From assembly GCF_000004195.4 (NCBI RefSeq), contig NC_030677.2, forward strand, positions 199,491,743 to 199,555,742: DNA of 64,000 bases. Direction: 5' to 3'. A program made the position numbers and the translations under genes. The notes beneath the pieces were generated by a model. That model was not told where the DNA came from and did no database searches. It saw only the letters and a program-made list of their open reading frames with translations. The first letter of the stretch is position 1. Every line of letters starts with the position of its first letter. Below, piece by piece: positions 36,817 to 47,900 of the stretch. This stretch comes from Xenopus tropicalis (lineage: Eukaryota > Chordata > Amphibia > Anura > Pipidae).

Positions 36817-37033
36817 TTAAAGGAGAAGGAAAGGTATAATCATAGGTGGTGTAAAGTCATTAGACATCCCCAGGCCTAGCAAAGCAGCGCACAAATTTTA
36901 CTAGCGCTGAAGTTTTTTGCTAGTGAAATGTCTTATGCGCCTTTTAGTAAATCGGTGAATGCACTGTGAATTGTCACGTTGGCTAATTTTCAACAAAAAA
37001 AGACAATTTGTTCTTTAGTAAATGTGCCCCATA
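36817..37033. mobile_element. composite of MITE fragments
   Basis: TTAAAGGAGAAGGAAAGG at 36817 is the left end of a T2-type MITE without its partner end. 36950-37033 ends agtaaatgtgccccata like the 32997 foldback family. Boundaries uncertain. Confidence 0.45.
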
Positions 37034-37164
37034 GTCAACGCATTCAAACCCAGGGGACCTGACGTGGGCCGCCAAACTGCTTTCCTTATACATGGAAGTG
37101 ACGTCACGTACATGCGCAAAGCAGAAAGATCACTACTCAGGCATGTGCAAATGCTTTAGATCAG

Positions 37165-37414
37165 GGGTGGCCAAACCGTCGAAACACGGCCCACCACTCG
37201 ATCCCCCGTGGACTTCTGGTGGACCGCGTTTAAGCCTTGAAATGCGGAAGTGTAGATTGTAAACTCTTTTGGGCAGGGCCCTCTTCACCTCTTGTATCGG
37301 TAACTGATTGCTTTATATGTTACTCTGTATGTCCAATGTATGTAACCCACTTATTGTACAGCGCTGCGGGATATGTTGGTGCTTTATAAATAAATGTTAA
37401 TGTAATGTAATGTA
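37165..37414 (+). repeat. dispersed repeat tail ending in a simple repeat
   Basis: 37165-37250 resembles an aggggtggccaaac-type dispersed repeat. 37254-37414 (ttgtaaactcttttgggcag ... gtacagcgctgcgggatatg ... aataaatgttaatgtaatg) looks like a retrotransposon 3' tail. Its gtacagcgctgcgg motif recurs at 63722. Family not established. Confidence 0.5.
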
Positions 37415-37530
37415 AAGTGTGGCGCGAATGCGAAAGTGCGCTTTTATGGGGTATGCGTATGTACGTGTGGGCACCCCTGCTTTACATGCTGTCATTAATA
37501 ACTGCTCTTGTGAAATTTTACATCAACTTT

Positions 37531-37550
37531 GGGGGGGGGGGGGGGGGGGG
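37531..37550 (+). repeat. poly-G run of 20
   Basis: Twenty consecutive G between aacttt and agtcaaa. A homopolymer this long is unstable and hard to sequence, so its length is uncertain. Confidence 0.95.
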
Positions 37551-38014
37551 AGTCAAAATATTGTCAGAATACTACTGGGTTAAAGTAGAAAAAAACCTTG
37601 CGCTATAGTGTCTTGTGGGGTTCACACTGTGTAGTTTACAAAGGGAATATTATTTATTTATAGAAAGTTTTTTTGGCACACCTGCCATAGAACCAAATTA
37701 AAAACAGCTTTTATTTACCATTTTGGTGTTTCTCTAAATAAATAGAATACTACTGGCTGACTGGAAAACAGGGGAGAGAAGGAAAATCGAGTAAATCACA
37801 AAAAAAAGAGGGGGGGGTGTTTGACAACTCTGCACAGTATTCTATCGGAGTTTGTGCTTTAATGCATTACATGCAGGCAGCTCGCCTCACAGTAAAGCTG
37901 CTAGGCACAGAATACAAGTAAGAACATAACAATGACGACAAAACGCAACTCTCAAAGAAAGCTGCGCACCTCCACTACCCACACAGGCCCAAACACTGGG
38001 CCCGGGCACAGAGA

Positions 38015-38150
38015 GACAGGGGGCGGGGCAGAGACATGTGGGCGGTGCTTGGCTTGGTATCGCTCGGTGCTGTTTGTCCCTCACAGAGATGATCACTTCC
38101 TATAAGAGCATGAAAGGACACGCCCACCTCTCAGTTCAGCCCAGACAGTG
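38015..38150 (+). promoter_or_regulatory. amacr: candidate amacr core promoter
   Basis: A locally CpG-richer block in an AT-rich region. Seen: GC-box ggggcggggc near 38021, a second GGGCGG near 38039, and an ETS-like cacttcct at 38094-38101. A TATA-like tataagag lies at 38101-38108, and tcagttc at 38131-38137 fits the Inr consensus YYANWYY. TATA to Inr spacing is about 30 bp, as in a focused promoter. It lies 3.5 kb before the 3' splice site that precedes the amacr start codon. The link to amacr is inference; no transcript evidence is available here. Confidence 0.45.
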
Positions 38151-38197
38151 AGTTGGGGGTACTGCTGGCAGCTCTAATAGATTTACATGAATAAGAG
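38133..38197 (+). other. amacr: candidate non-coding first exon of amacr
   Basis: From the Inr A at 38133 to a donor-like gag|gtaacg (GT at 38198). A second donor-like site, aca|gtgagt (GT at 38148), would need an upstream start site. Splicing to 41709 would give a short 5' UTR. In the longer version an ATG at 38187 would be an upstream start out of frame with the amacr ATG. Start and end are predictions from motifs only. Confidence 0.35.
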
Positions 38198-38200
38198 GTA

Positions 38201-38656
38201 ACGCGACTGAATGCAGTTTTTTTTCTGATGCAATTTGCACTGTAACACTTACAGAAAGGGGTTTGTCACACAAGGATATGAGAAGGTTACAAAATGTATT
38301 ATTTTAAACATGGAGGAATAGCTTGCCCTTGTGTGCTGTAATGTAAGGTGCAGAGAGGGGGGGGCAGAGAGGGGGGGACTGGGTGCGCGGGACTGGGTGC
38401 GCATTAGCAGCCATATGTGACGTGCAGGTGTGTAATAGGGCTGCTCTGTACTTTCTGCTGATATTGTTGTTATTGTTACAAAACTTCATATAGGGGGTTC
38501 AGCCACTTTGGTGGCTGCTTCCATAAGACCCTCTTCCTGCAGACCTGGTTGTGTGTGTGGGGGGGGGGTGCATATATGGTTTACATAACAACCCCCCACC
38601 AGTTGCCATTGTGCAAAAATGGGGAATCGTGGATCATATTTGCTCTTTTGGCATAC
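38201..38656. other. putative first intron of amacr, 5' part
   Basis: Starts with G-rich runs (38350-38400, 38560-38570). No exon recognised. Confidence 0.35.
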
Positions 38657-39208
38657 AGGTATGGGTCCTATTATCCAGAATGCTTGGGAGCTGGGGTTTT
38701 CCAGATAAGGGATCTTTCCGTAATTTGGATCTCCATACCAAGTCTACTAGAAGATGATTTAAACATTAAATAAACCCAATAGGGCTGTTCTGCCCCCAAT
38801 AAGGGGTAATTATATCTTAGTTGGGATCAAGTACAGGTACTGTTTTATTATTACAGAGAAAAGGGAATCATTTAACCATGAAATAAACCCAATAGGACTG
38901 TTCTGCCCCCAATAAGGGGTAATTATATCTTAGTTGGGATCAAGTACAGGTACTGTTTTATTATTACAGAGAAAAGGGAATCATTTAACCATGAAATAAA
39001 CCCAATAGGACTGTTCTGCCCCCAATAAGGGGTAATTATATCTTAGTTGGGATCAAGTACAGGTACTGTTTTATTATTACAGAGAAAAGGGAATCATTTA
39101 ACCATTAAATAAACCCAATAGGGCTGTTCTGCCCCAATAAGGGGTAATTATATCTTAGTTGGGATCAAGTACAGGTACTGTTTTATTATTACAGAGAAAA
39201 GGGAATCA
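38657..39208 (+). mobile_element. 113-bp-unit MITE, copy with 4 internal units
   Basis: Left end acaggtatgggtcctattat, then units (gttgggatca) at 38820, 38933, 39046, 39158. Breaks off in the last unit at gggaatcat; the right terminus is lost. Confidence 0.9.
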
Positions 39209-39330
39209 TACACTGCTTGCATGGTGCTTGTATGGTGTCCGTCCCCCCAATCCACGGGTCAATCGTTATTTAGAATATTTTATAGGTATTAGCCCAAGTA
39301 TGGCCTTAGGGCAATGAGACAAGGTAATTG

Positions 39331-39637
39331 TAAAGGTGGCCATACACAGGACGATTCTAGCTGCCGATATGGGTCCCTTAGACCGATTCGGCAGCTTATC
39401 GGCCTGTGTAGGGGCACTAACAACTAATCGCCCAGATATCGATCGGGCAGGTCTACAAATTTAGTCGGATCGGGGACCAAATCAGCTTGTTGATGCGGTC
39501 CCTGAACTGACTGTGTCTATACCCATCCTTCTAATTCGATTGTTTGGCCCCAGGGCCAAACAACCAAATTAGCCTGATATCTCCCACCCATAGGTGGGGA
39601 TATTGGGAGAAGACCTCACCAAGCGAGGCTACCTTAA
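39331..39637 (-). mobile_element. hairpin-array MITE, diverged reverse copy
   Basis: gtaaaggtggccatacacag start, gattcggcagct, ggtcggatcgggg-type, tttggccccagggccaaa and gatatctcccaccc hairpins in reverse order, ending near gctaccttaag. Confidence 0.8.
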
Positions 39638-40718
39638 GCGTTTTGCTATCAGTAAGCTGTCTTGCTTGCAAGTGCGCTGACCCATTCACTTCAAACATTT
39701 TGCCTCCTGTTTGACCGGCTGGAAATCACAAGGTTCTGAAGAATGTATGGGTATACTTTGGTGTTGGTGTTGTGGGTATTTTTTTTTTTTTAATGCAAGT
39801 ACAAAGTTTGCATTAAATAAATAAAAATCCTTTCATTTTTCCATTAGCATCTTAGGTTTCTGTGATCTTTTATTCAGTACGTATAGAATTGAATTTTCGT
39901 ATTAATTCCTTTTAAGGCTCTTTGCTTATATTTCAATATTTATGGGCACGTACAGAACCTAAGGCATATTAATCATTGATAAAATTGCCTTGAAAATCCC
40001 TCTCTGCTGTTCAAAGTTCCACATCTGCTGCAATAAAGTGGCAACTAATTCCTAACCTGATTTTCTCCAGCCCTGTATACTTTTCAAATAATGAATTCAT
40101 TCATCGCTGACCTATAAAAAAAACAGACAAGCAAATAGAATGCAGCTTTTTGATTTAAGCATTTCTGTTTAGCAGTGTGTTGTAGAGAAAAAAAAGTAAC
40201 TAGATAGTGAGTTCTGGAGAAATGCCTATACAAAGCAAGACATTTTGGTTTGGAAGGCGGAGTTCCCCTTTAATCCTCATTAGAGGCAAAACAATATTGG
40301 GTTTTATTTATTTGGGTCTTATACCTGTAATATAAGGATTAAGTTAAAAGGTATATTGTTATAAAGATGTTGGGTTTTAGTGCTTTTCCAGTGGATTTTT
40401 ACAAAGGTGTCTGCACTTTGAGAGATGCACCACAGAGTTTTTTGGAATTAAAACTGAATTACAATTAAATTAGCCTGGAAACCACTTATTTAATTTACTC
40501 AGATGAAAACCTCATCAGACGTGGTTTATTGCGTGATACCATGCATGGCGCTTGAATCTCACTGCCAGTGCTGGGTTTTGGTTTTTCTTCTGCACTTTCG
40601 ATGCCAAGTCTGCTGAACGTGTTCCACTTTTTAACAAGCATTTAATAAAAATTAATATAGGTACACTTCTCAAGGGATTTTCTTGAGTTTTTTTTTAATT
40701 TCCTTATTGAAATAAATA
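39638..40718. other. intergenic or intron-1 DNA, nothing recognised
   Basis: AT-rich, no element ends seen. Confidence 0.45.
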
Positions 40719-41330
40719 CAGGCATGGGACCCATTATCCAGAATGCTCGGGGCCTGGTGTCAGGGAATCATTTAAACATGAAAAAACCCCAATAGGGCTG
40801 TTCTGCCCCAATAAGGGGTAATTATATCTTAGTTAGGATCAAGTACAGGTACTGTTTTATTATTACAGAGAAAAGGGAATCATTTAAACATGAAATAAAC
40901 CCAATAGGGCTGTTCTGCCCCAATAAGGGGTAATTATATCTTAGTTGGGATCAAGTACAGGTACTGTTTTATTATTACAGAGAAAAGGGAATCATTTAAC
41001 CATTAAATAAACCCAATAGGGCTGTTCTGCCCCCAATAAGGGCTAATTATATCTTAGTTGGGATCAAGTACAGGTACTGTTTTATTATTACAGAGAAAAG
41101 GGAATCATTTAACCATGAAATAAACCCAATAGGGCTGTTCTGCCCCCAATAAGGGGTAATTATATCTTAGTTGGGATCAAGTACAAGATACTGTTTTATT
41201 AGAGAGAAAAAGGGAACCATTTTTAAAATGTAAATTATTTTATTAAAATGGAGTCTATGGGAGAAGGCCTTTCCATAATTTGGAACATTCTGGATAATGG
41301 GTTTCTGGATAAGGGGTCCGATACCTGTAC
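40719..41330 (+). mobile_element. 113-bp-unit MITE, both ends present, 4 internal units
   Basis: acaggcatgggacccattat at the left and ggggtccgatacctgt at the right are inverted. Units start at 40832, 40944, 41057, 41170. Lies in the putative first intron of amacr. Confidence 0.92.
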
Positions 41331-41390
41331 TGTATTATTCTTTCAGCCTCAACCTACTACATTGCTGCTGACCTCCTGCCAGCCCCTAGC

Positions 41391-41525
41391 TTAAGGTGGC
41401 CATAAACGTTGTAATCCACGTTTGGCTAGGTCACCAAAAAAGTGAATCTTCTCCCAATATGCTCACCTAAGGTGGGCGATAGGTTAATTCGATCGTTTGG
41501 CTCTAGGGCCAAAGATCAAACAAAA
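41391..41525 (+). mobile_element. hairpin-array MITE, 5' fragment just before amacr
   Basis: cttaaggtggccataaacg, gatatgctcacc-like module and gatcgtttggctctagggcc hairpin. Then lost. Ends about 180 bp before the amacr ATG. Confidence 0.7.
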
Positions 41526-41685
41526 ATGGTGGGCACATGACCATTAAATAAAGGTTTTACTATTTTGGGGAGATTATGGATTTAAAGGTTTATGCACTTT
41601 ATAGATCAGTTATGACACATCTAGTGCCACTTTAAAGCTCAGTTACAGGAATGACCTAAGACTACTTTTTCAGGTTTCTATTTCA

Positions 41686-41710
41686 TTTACTACTTTTTAT
41701 CTTTGTAGGA
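41686..41710 (+). promoter_or_regulatory. amacr: 3' splice site immediately before the amacr start codon
   Basis: Pyrimidine-rich tract followed by ctttgtag with AG at 41707-41708, two bases before the ATG. No promoter-like composition is seen just upstream, which supports a separate 5' UTR exon. Confidence 0.6.
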
Positions 41711-41957
41711 ATGGCTTTAGCTGGGGTTCGTGTTCTGGAACTGGCAGGTCTTGCTCCTGCGCCATTTTGCGGAATGATTCTAGCAGATTTTGGTGCCAAA
41801 GTGATCCGAGTGGATAAAAGTAGTAGCAATGTAATAATGGACACCATGGCACGAGGAAAAAAATCTATAGTTGTGAACCTCAAGAACCGGGAAGGGATCA
41901 GTGTATTGAAGAAATTATGCAAAAAGTCTGATGTCTTGATTGAGCCTTTCCGTCATG
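41711..41957 (+). CDS. amacr: amacr coding exon 1 (residues 1-83, split codon)
   Basis: Opens at ATG 41711 and ends at donor CATG|GTAAGC, intron phase 1 within Gly83. It encodes the first CoA-transferase III segment, with [10 protein letters not shown] and the basic ARGKKS stretch that contains Ser52. The sequence before the ATG, a pyrimidine-rich tract ending ctttgtag|ga, has the form of a 3' splice site. This exon is therefore probably the second exon of the transcript, with only 2 nt of 5' UTR on it. Confidence 0.95.
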
Positions 41958-44900
41958 GTAAGCAGTACGCCAATAATGAATCAGCCAGCGATAGAATCTA
42001 TTAACAGTGGCCTGCGTGGTCCAGTCATTGTAGTCATTCAGCTTTTAGCTCTTACAAGTCTATTACGATGTATGCAAATATGGACTAATGAAGGAGCAAA
42101 TGTTATTCAGATACTTAATTGTTCTGGGAAAAAATTAATGCTATTTAGCTTTGGAAAAATTACACTGTATAGCTTAATGGGTTCTGACACCTGCAAACGT
42201 GACGTCGCTAAATAAGGACCTAGGGTGCTCGAGTTTTTATTGGAGTATCAAGCAATTAAGTAGACAGGCATTATTGCTAAAATAAATGATTTTCCTACAA
42301 CAATAAAGTTTATAGCAAGTCTTTATCCATATTACTTTTTCAGGAGAATTATTACATACAAACTTATGAAGTTGTAAACCAACCAGAAAACAGCTGTGAG
42401 CCATAAAATGAACCAGACTTGGCACATACAACCAGATTTAATTAGTGTGCACATGTAGATCATCAAAAATTTCCGTTTGAGACCAGTTCTATTTTAGAAA
42501 CTGCTTTACTTTAAGCTTCAATGTACTTAAGTTAGCTCAAGGAGTTGTTGAGGTAGCTATGGACACCAGGTTCTGGAATTCTCAGTAGCTATCAGGGTGG
42601 AGGAGATACCATCAGGGTGGAGGACAGCCATCTTTAAGAAGTTCCTGTGATGCTAACCAGGTATCACAAGACCCTGCATTAAAACTCCACAAGTTGTCCT
42701 GCAGGGTTTCAGACAACCAATTGGAGGTTGATAGAGCCCTATTTGTTGGTGCAAAACACTGGGGAATTGGTATCCTCTGCTAAAAACACCAGTTATCTTT
42801 AGGGTTTCCTGTGCCAGTAAGAAGGCATCATAAGAAGGTGTTTAATGGTAGGGCCCATCTAATAACGCTGCAAAATATTAAAAAAGAAACTGATTGATAT
42901 GTTAGATGGTGCAAAATAAGGTTTTGTGTATTGCATGGTGTTGGTGGTTCATTTAACATAAAAATATGTCTTTGCTGATGCCTTGGGTTTTGTGTAACAG
43001 GTGTCATGGAGAGCCTTGGGCTCGGACCCGATATTATGCTTAAAGAAAACCCACAGCTTATTTACGCAAGACTCACTGGATTTGGCCAGAGTGGAAAATA
43101 TGCAAAATCAGCTGGTCATGACATCAATTATGTCTCAATGTCAGGTATAATGGAAATGGTTATTAATTGAGGATCATCTCATGTTTGTTAAGGCGCTTGC
43201 ATGTGTCAGGGTAAAACAGTTCTGCATGTGGATGGGGCTAGAAGTAGAATTAGACCTTCCACAGGGCTGGACCAACATGTTACCTGAGCCAACTCAATGT
43301 CTTGGAGCTATGTAAATAAGAACAACAATAATAGGTAAGCAGGGCCTGTAGCAGTAAAGGTGTTTTAACTATAGCCATTGGAACATAATGATAAATATAA
43401 TTAAATTTTACCTTCTAGTGATTTAATTTGGATAATTAAGTGCCACACTTTTTTGTAGCTCAAAAACAAGATCCCACAATAGACTTGACGGTTATAGTAG
43501 TTGTTGTGCAGTATAGTTGCTGCAAGATGTAGTTCGAAGGGCCTAGTGCTATAGAGCCAAGCTTCCTGTCCCTTAAAGAAGGGCCGGCCTTCTTATTGAC
43601 TACAATGGCAGTCCCCCAGCTAAAAGAAGCACCTTGTCAGTAGAGTTACTTCTTCTTCCGTGAACAACTCCATGACAGAATTGTTGGTCCCTGTAGCTGT
43701 CTCGAGGAAGTGATCTAAAAAGATAACAATTAAGTGCCATTGCTTCTCTATAAACACATTTTGTTCTTGCATTTCTGCTGTTTTTAGGTTTGCTGTCAAA
43801 ACTGGGAGTCAAAAATGACAGTCCAACCCCACCTCTTAACCTTCTGGCAGACTTCGCTGGTGGTGGTCTGATATGTGCATTGGGAATTGTTATGTCGCTG
43901 TATGAGCGCACTATGTCAGGCAAAGGCCAAGTCATTGATTGTAGTATGGTAAGTCATATTCTGTTGTTGGTGTTTAATATAGCATTATAATTAGTATAAT
44001 GTTGCTGTGGATGCAATAGGTTTTTATTACATTAAGATGTTACATTTTTAGTTCTGATTGTGATAAATTTTTATAATACAGGTATAGGACCCGTTATCCA
44101 GAATGGTCAGGACCAAGGGTATTCCGGATAAGGGGTCTTTCCGTAATTTGGATCTCCATACCTAAAGTCTACTAAAAAATCAATAAAACATTAATTAACC
44201 CCAATAGGATTGTTTTGCATCTAATAAGGATTATTTATATCTTAGTTGGGAACAATTACAAGGTACTGTTTTATTACTACAGAGAAAAAGGAAATCAGTT
44301 TTAAAATTCTGAATTATTTGGTTAAAATGGAGTCTATGGAAGACAGGCTTTCCGTAATTCGGAGCTTTCTGGATAACGGGTTTCCGGATAAGGGGTCCGA
44401 TACCTGTACTTTTTATAGCCAGGCACTTTTAGCTCACCTTAGTACTCTTCTCCCTATAGCACCAAACACAATAGGCCTTTTCCTTAGCTGTCATGTTGGA
44501 GGCTATTATCCCCCCACTGCTACTATAGGCACAGTCTCTCACTACTATAACTGCTATCCCACAGCCCCAGTCCCTTCCCAGAGGCTATTATCCCCCCACT
44601 GCTACTATAGGCACAATCTCTCCCTACTATACCTGCTATCCCACAGCCCCAGTCCCTTCCCAGAGGCTATTATCCCACTGCTACTATAGGCACAGTCTCT
44701 CACTACTATAACTGCTATCCCACAGCCCCAGTCCCTTCCCAGAGGCTATTATCCCACTGCTACTATAGGCACCATCTCTCCCTACTATACCTGCTATCCC
44801 ACAGCCCCAGTCCCTTCCCAGAGGCTATTATCCCCCCACTGCTACTATAGGCACCATCTCTCCCTACTATACCTGCTATCCCATAGTCCCTTTCCAGACT

Positions 44901-47900
44901 GATTATAAACTAGGTCTAATACACACTGGTTTCTCTGCTGCCAGAATAAATCTGAATTCATTAGTAATCATCGTGACTTTCATATAGATGTATATTCAGT
45001 ATGTGGTAAATCTGTCCCTAATCTCGGATAATTGACAGGAGTCCAGATTATATGCTGTGAATCTACAGAAAACAAGGAGCTTCAGGAGGCATCTCTGAAA
45101 ACAAAGATATTCACTTCTAAAGGGTTTTGGTGGATTTAGGCTGGTAGAGCTAAGCACATAAGATGTAATATTTCTATCCTAATTCTTTGTTTTCCTTCAA
45201 CTGATTTTCTCACTTTAGGCAGACGGCTACAATATAAACACGAAAGTCACTATTTGAGGAAGGATCAGTTTGCCGAATGTGTGAGCTTATCTCGTACAGA
45301 CTCTTTCATTGTAAATTGTCAGTTTTGATAGAAATCCTGTTATGGTAGCACGGGTCTGTTATAATGCTTAATATGTGGTAGAGAAGCTTAGTATCATTTT
45401 GTTCTGTATTCAGTTGAGAATGGAGCAATATGCGCTATACCTCATGTTAATGCTCATTGTGGTTATTCTTGGTGTATAATGTAATCTGCAGAACATGGCA
45501 GTGCATGAACATTACGCTTAAAATCTCTGTTTGCATTGCCAAGAATATAAGAGCACCAATAGTTAGGGGAAGTGCCAACAAAGAGACAACAATATATGTA
45601 TTTTAAAGCCATTAACATGAGTGCCAAAAATAACTATAATTTAGCAGACTGTAGTAGGAAATGTCAGCAAACCTATTATAGAGAAAAGTAATGCCTTTGA
45701 TGACCCCAGAGGTGCAACTTCCAGCAGCCCATTAAATTATATGGTTGCTAAGTACACTGTACCCGTCATGGGACAACATGATATATATTGATATTATAGT
45801 GTTTGTACTGTACAACCAAAAGCCTACAACAGACTTGAGGTGGTCATATACGGGCAGGTTATCTGCCTTTGTATCGGGTATTCTGACAGATGTCAATTGG
45901 GCAGGTTTGAAAAGTCTTGTTGGGGCCATAACCACGTCGGCTTGTAGCGGTCCTCGCCCTGACAGCCTGTATCCCTGTTGTTGTGACCCAGTCCGTTGGC
46001 TTTAGGGCCAAACAGTTGGATCAGCCTGATATCACCCACCTCAAGGTGGGCATTTCGGGGAAAGATCTGCTCATTTGGCGACCTCACTAAACCAATGGAT
46101 CTTTCACTGTCTGGCCAGCTTTACAAATGATGCATCTTTCTCAGTTTGGCTCAAGTATCTTAGTCATGCTGCTCCAACACCTGAAGTATGAAAGTATTTA
46201 TCTAATATAATCTAATATTATCTACCTCTGCAACAGCCCTCAATCACTGGTACGCTGAGCCAGCATATAGCATGGCAGGCTGGCAACACATTGAAAAATC
46301 ACTTCTTGCATAGCTTCTTGCATTTTCAGAAGATTCTCTGCACATTTGTATTCACTATATTGTTGGTCTTGGCATTTATAAACTGAAACATGTATCTAAT
46401 AATCCGTTGCTATGGGTCACTAGACAAAAAAGGTGCAGCTGTTATTCTGTTAGCCTAAAACAATATTACAGTATACTGATTAATAGTGGATCAGTTGATT
46501 GTATATATGTTTATATTTGTGTGTATGTATAACATTTACATTCAATTCATTTACAATATTTTCTTTAGGTGGAAGGCGCTGCATATGTTGGATCCTTTAT
46601 TTGGAAGAGCCAGAAACTGGGCCTGTGGAGTAATTCTCCAGGTGAAAATTTGCTGGATGGGGGAGCTCCTTTCTATACCACATACATGACGGCAGATGGA
46701 AAATTTATGGCAGTGGGCCCTCTTGAAACCAAGTTCTATGCCGAATTGTTAAAAGGTAAATGACCAGATATATATTTGTGCTGCCACTAGATGTGAGACT
46801 TATAACAGCAATCTACATTTAACTCTAGGTCTCAAGAGGTTACAGATCTGTGCACCATTCCCCAACAGGGGACAATGTTAGAGGAATAAATTCACAAAGG
46901 CCAATATGATATATTGAAATAATTCTCTGATTCATACAAAGTCATATCTTGATTTGCTGGAAAGCAAATTGTACATTATTCTCTCTCTACCGAATGAAAT
47001 AAAGATAATTGTTTAAACTGAAATTAACAAAAGGTCAGACTGGATGGAGAAATGGTATTTGCAAACCTCTGTTAGATAATTATTAAACACATGAGAAAGT
47101 CAGTGTCTAATTTTCCTCTTCTGGAAGTTTTCTAGAGAGCATTTGTCTTATTTTGCTAAAGGGAAGAGGGAAGGAAATGACTGGTAGAATACATTGAATT
47201 TAGTTTGGGAGGAGAGAGAGTGAGTGGTTGGTGGAATAGAAGGGAAGAGAGCAAGATGTCTTGATGAAGAGTTTGAAATCCATAAAATATGGAAAAGTTA
47301 TACTTTGGTGACTTTTTAATGTACCCAGTATGAAGGGCAACTTTATGCATTACTCATGATCTGTATAATAGCTTGTTTTAGAACTTTGTCTTTAAGGCAA
47401 GAATGTCAGTGAACTTTATGAAGGCATAAAGCATAGTACATTAGGTAGCCCTAGCCCTTTCATCTCCCATGTGTCTATTAAAGGAGAAGGAAAGTCATTT
47501 TGGGATTTTACTGCCACATTAGTGTCACCTAGAACGCTATATTTATTCTGCAGAAAGCTTTACCATACCTGAGTAAAGAGTCCTAGAAGCTCCCTCCGTT
47601 TGTTTAAGATAGCAGCAACAGTCTCCCGTAGCTTCCCTGTTGCAGCTCTGGAAGCTGGTAGATCAGATCACACATTCTGACTCACACATTTGGCCCAGAG
47701 GATGCAGCGTTCTTGATTTTCAAAAATAATTTTGCATTTTTATTGGGGTACCACAGGACAGTTTTCAAGTACATCCTAAGTGAGCTTGGGCCCAGAGAAG
47801 GCAGCAGCGTGTCTGGATAATGTTTATAATATGGTTTCTTCTTTGCATGCAGTGATTTCCAATATCGAAATGCATCTATTTTTAATGCAGTGCCACCTAA

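Larger units (their letters stand above)
43949..46568 (+). other. amacr intron between coding exons 3 and 4
   Basis: 2620 bp, GT..AG. It holds a complete unexpanded copy of the 113-bp-unit element, an 82-bp minisatellite, and an old hairpin-MITE copy (each listed). The remaining ~1 kb (44900-45830) shows nothing recognisable. Confidence 0.85.

Noticed and set aside
43600..43935. 111-codon frame on the - strand
   Set aside because: Mostly intronic and antisense to amacr exon 3.
44246..44689. 147-codon frame on the + strand
   Set aside because: Runs through a MITE end and an 82-bp minisatellite in an amacr intron.
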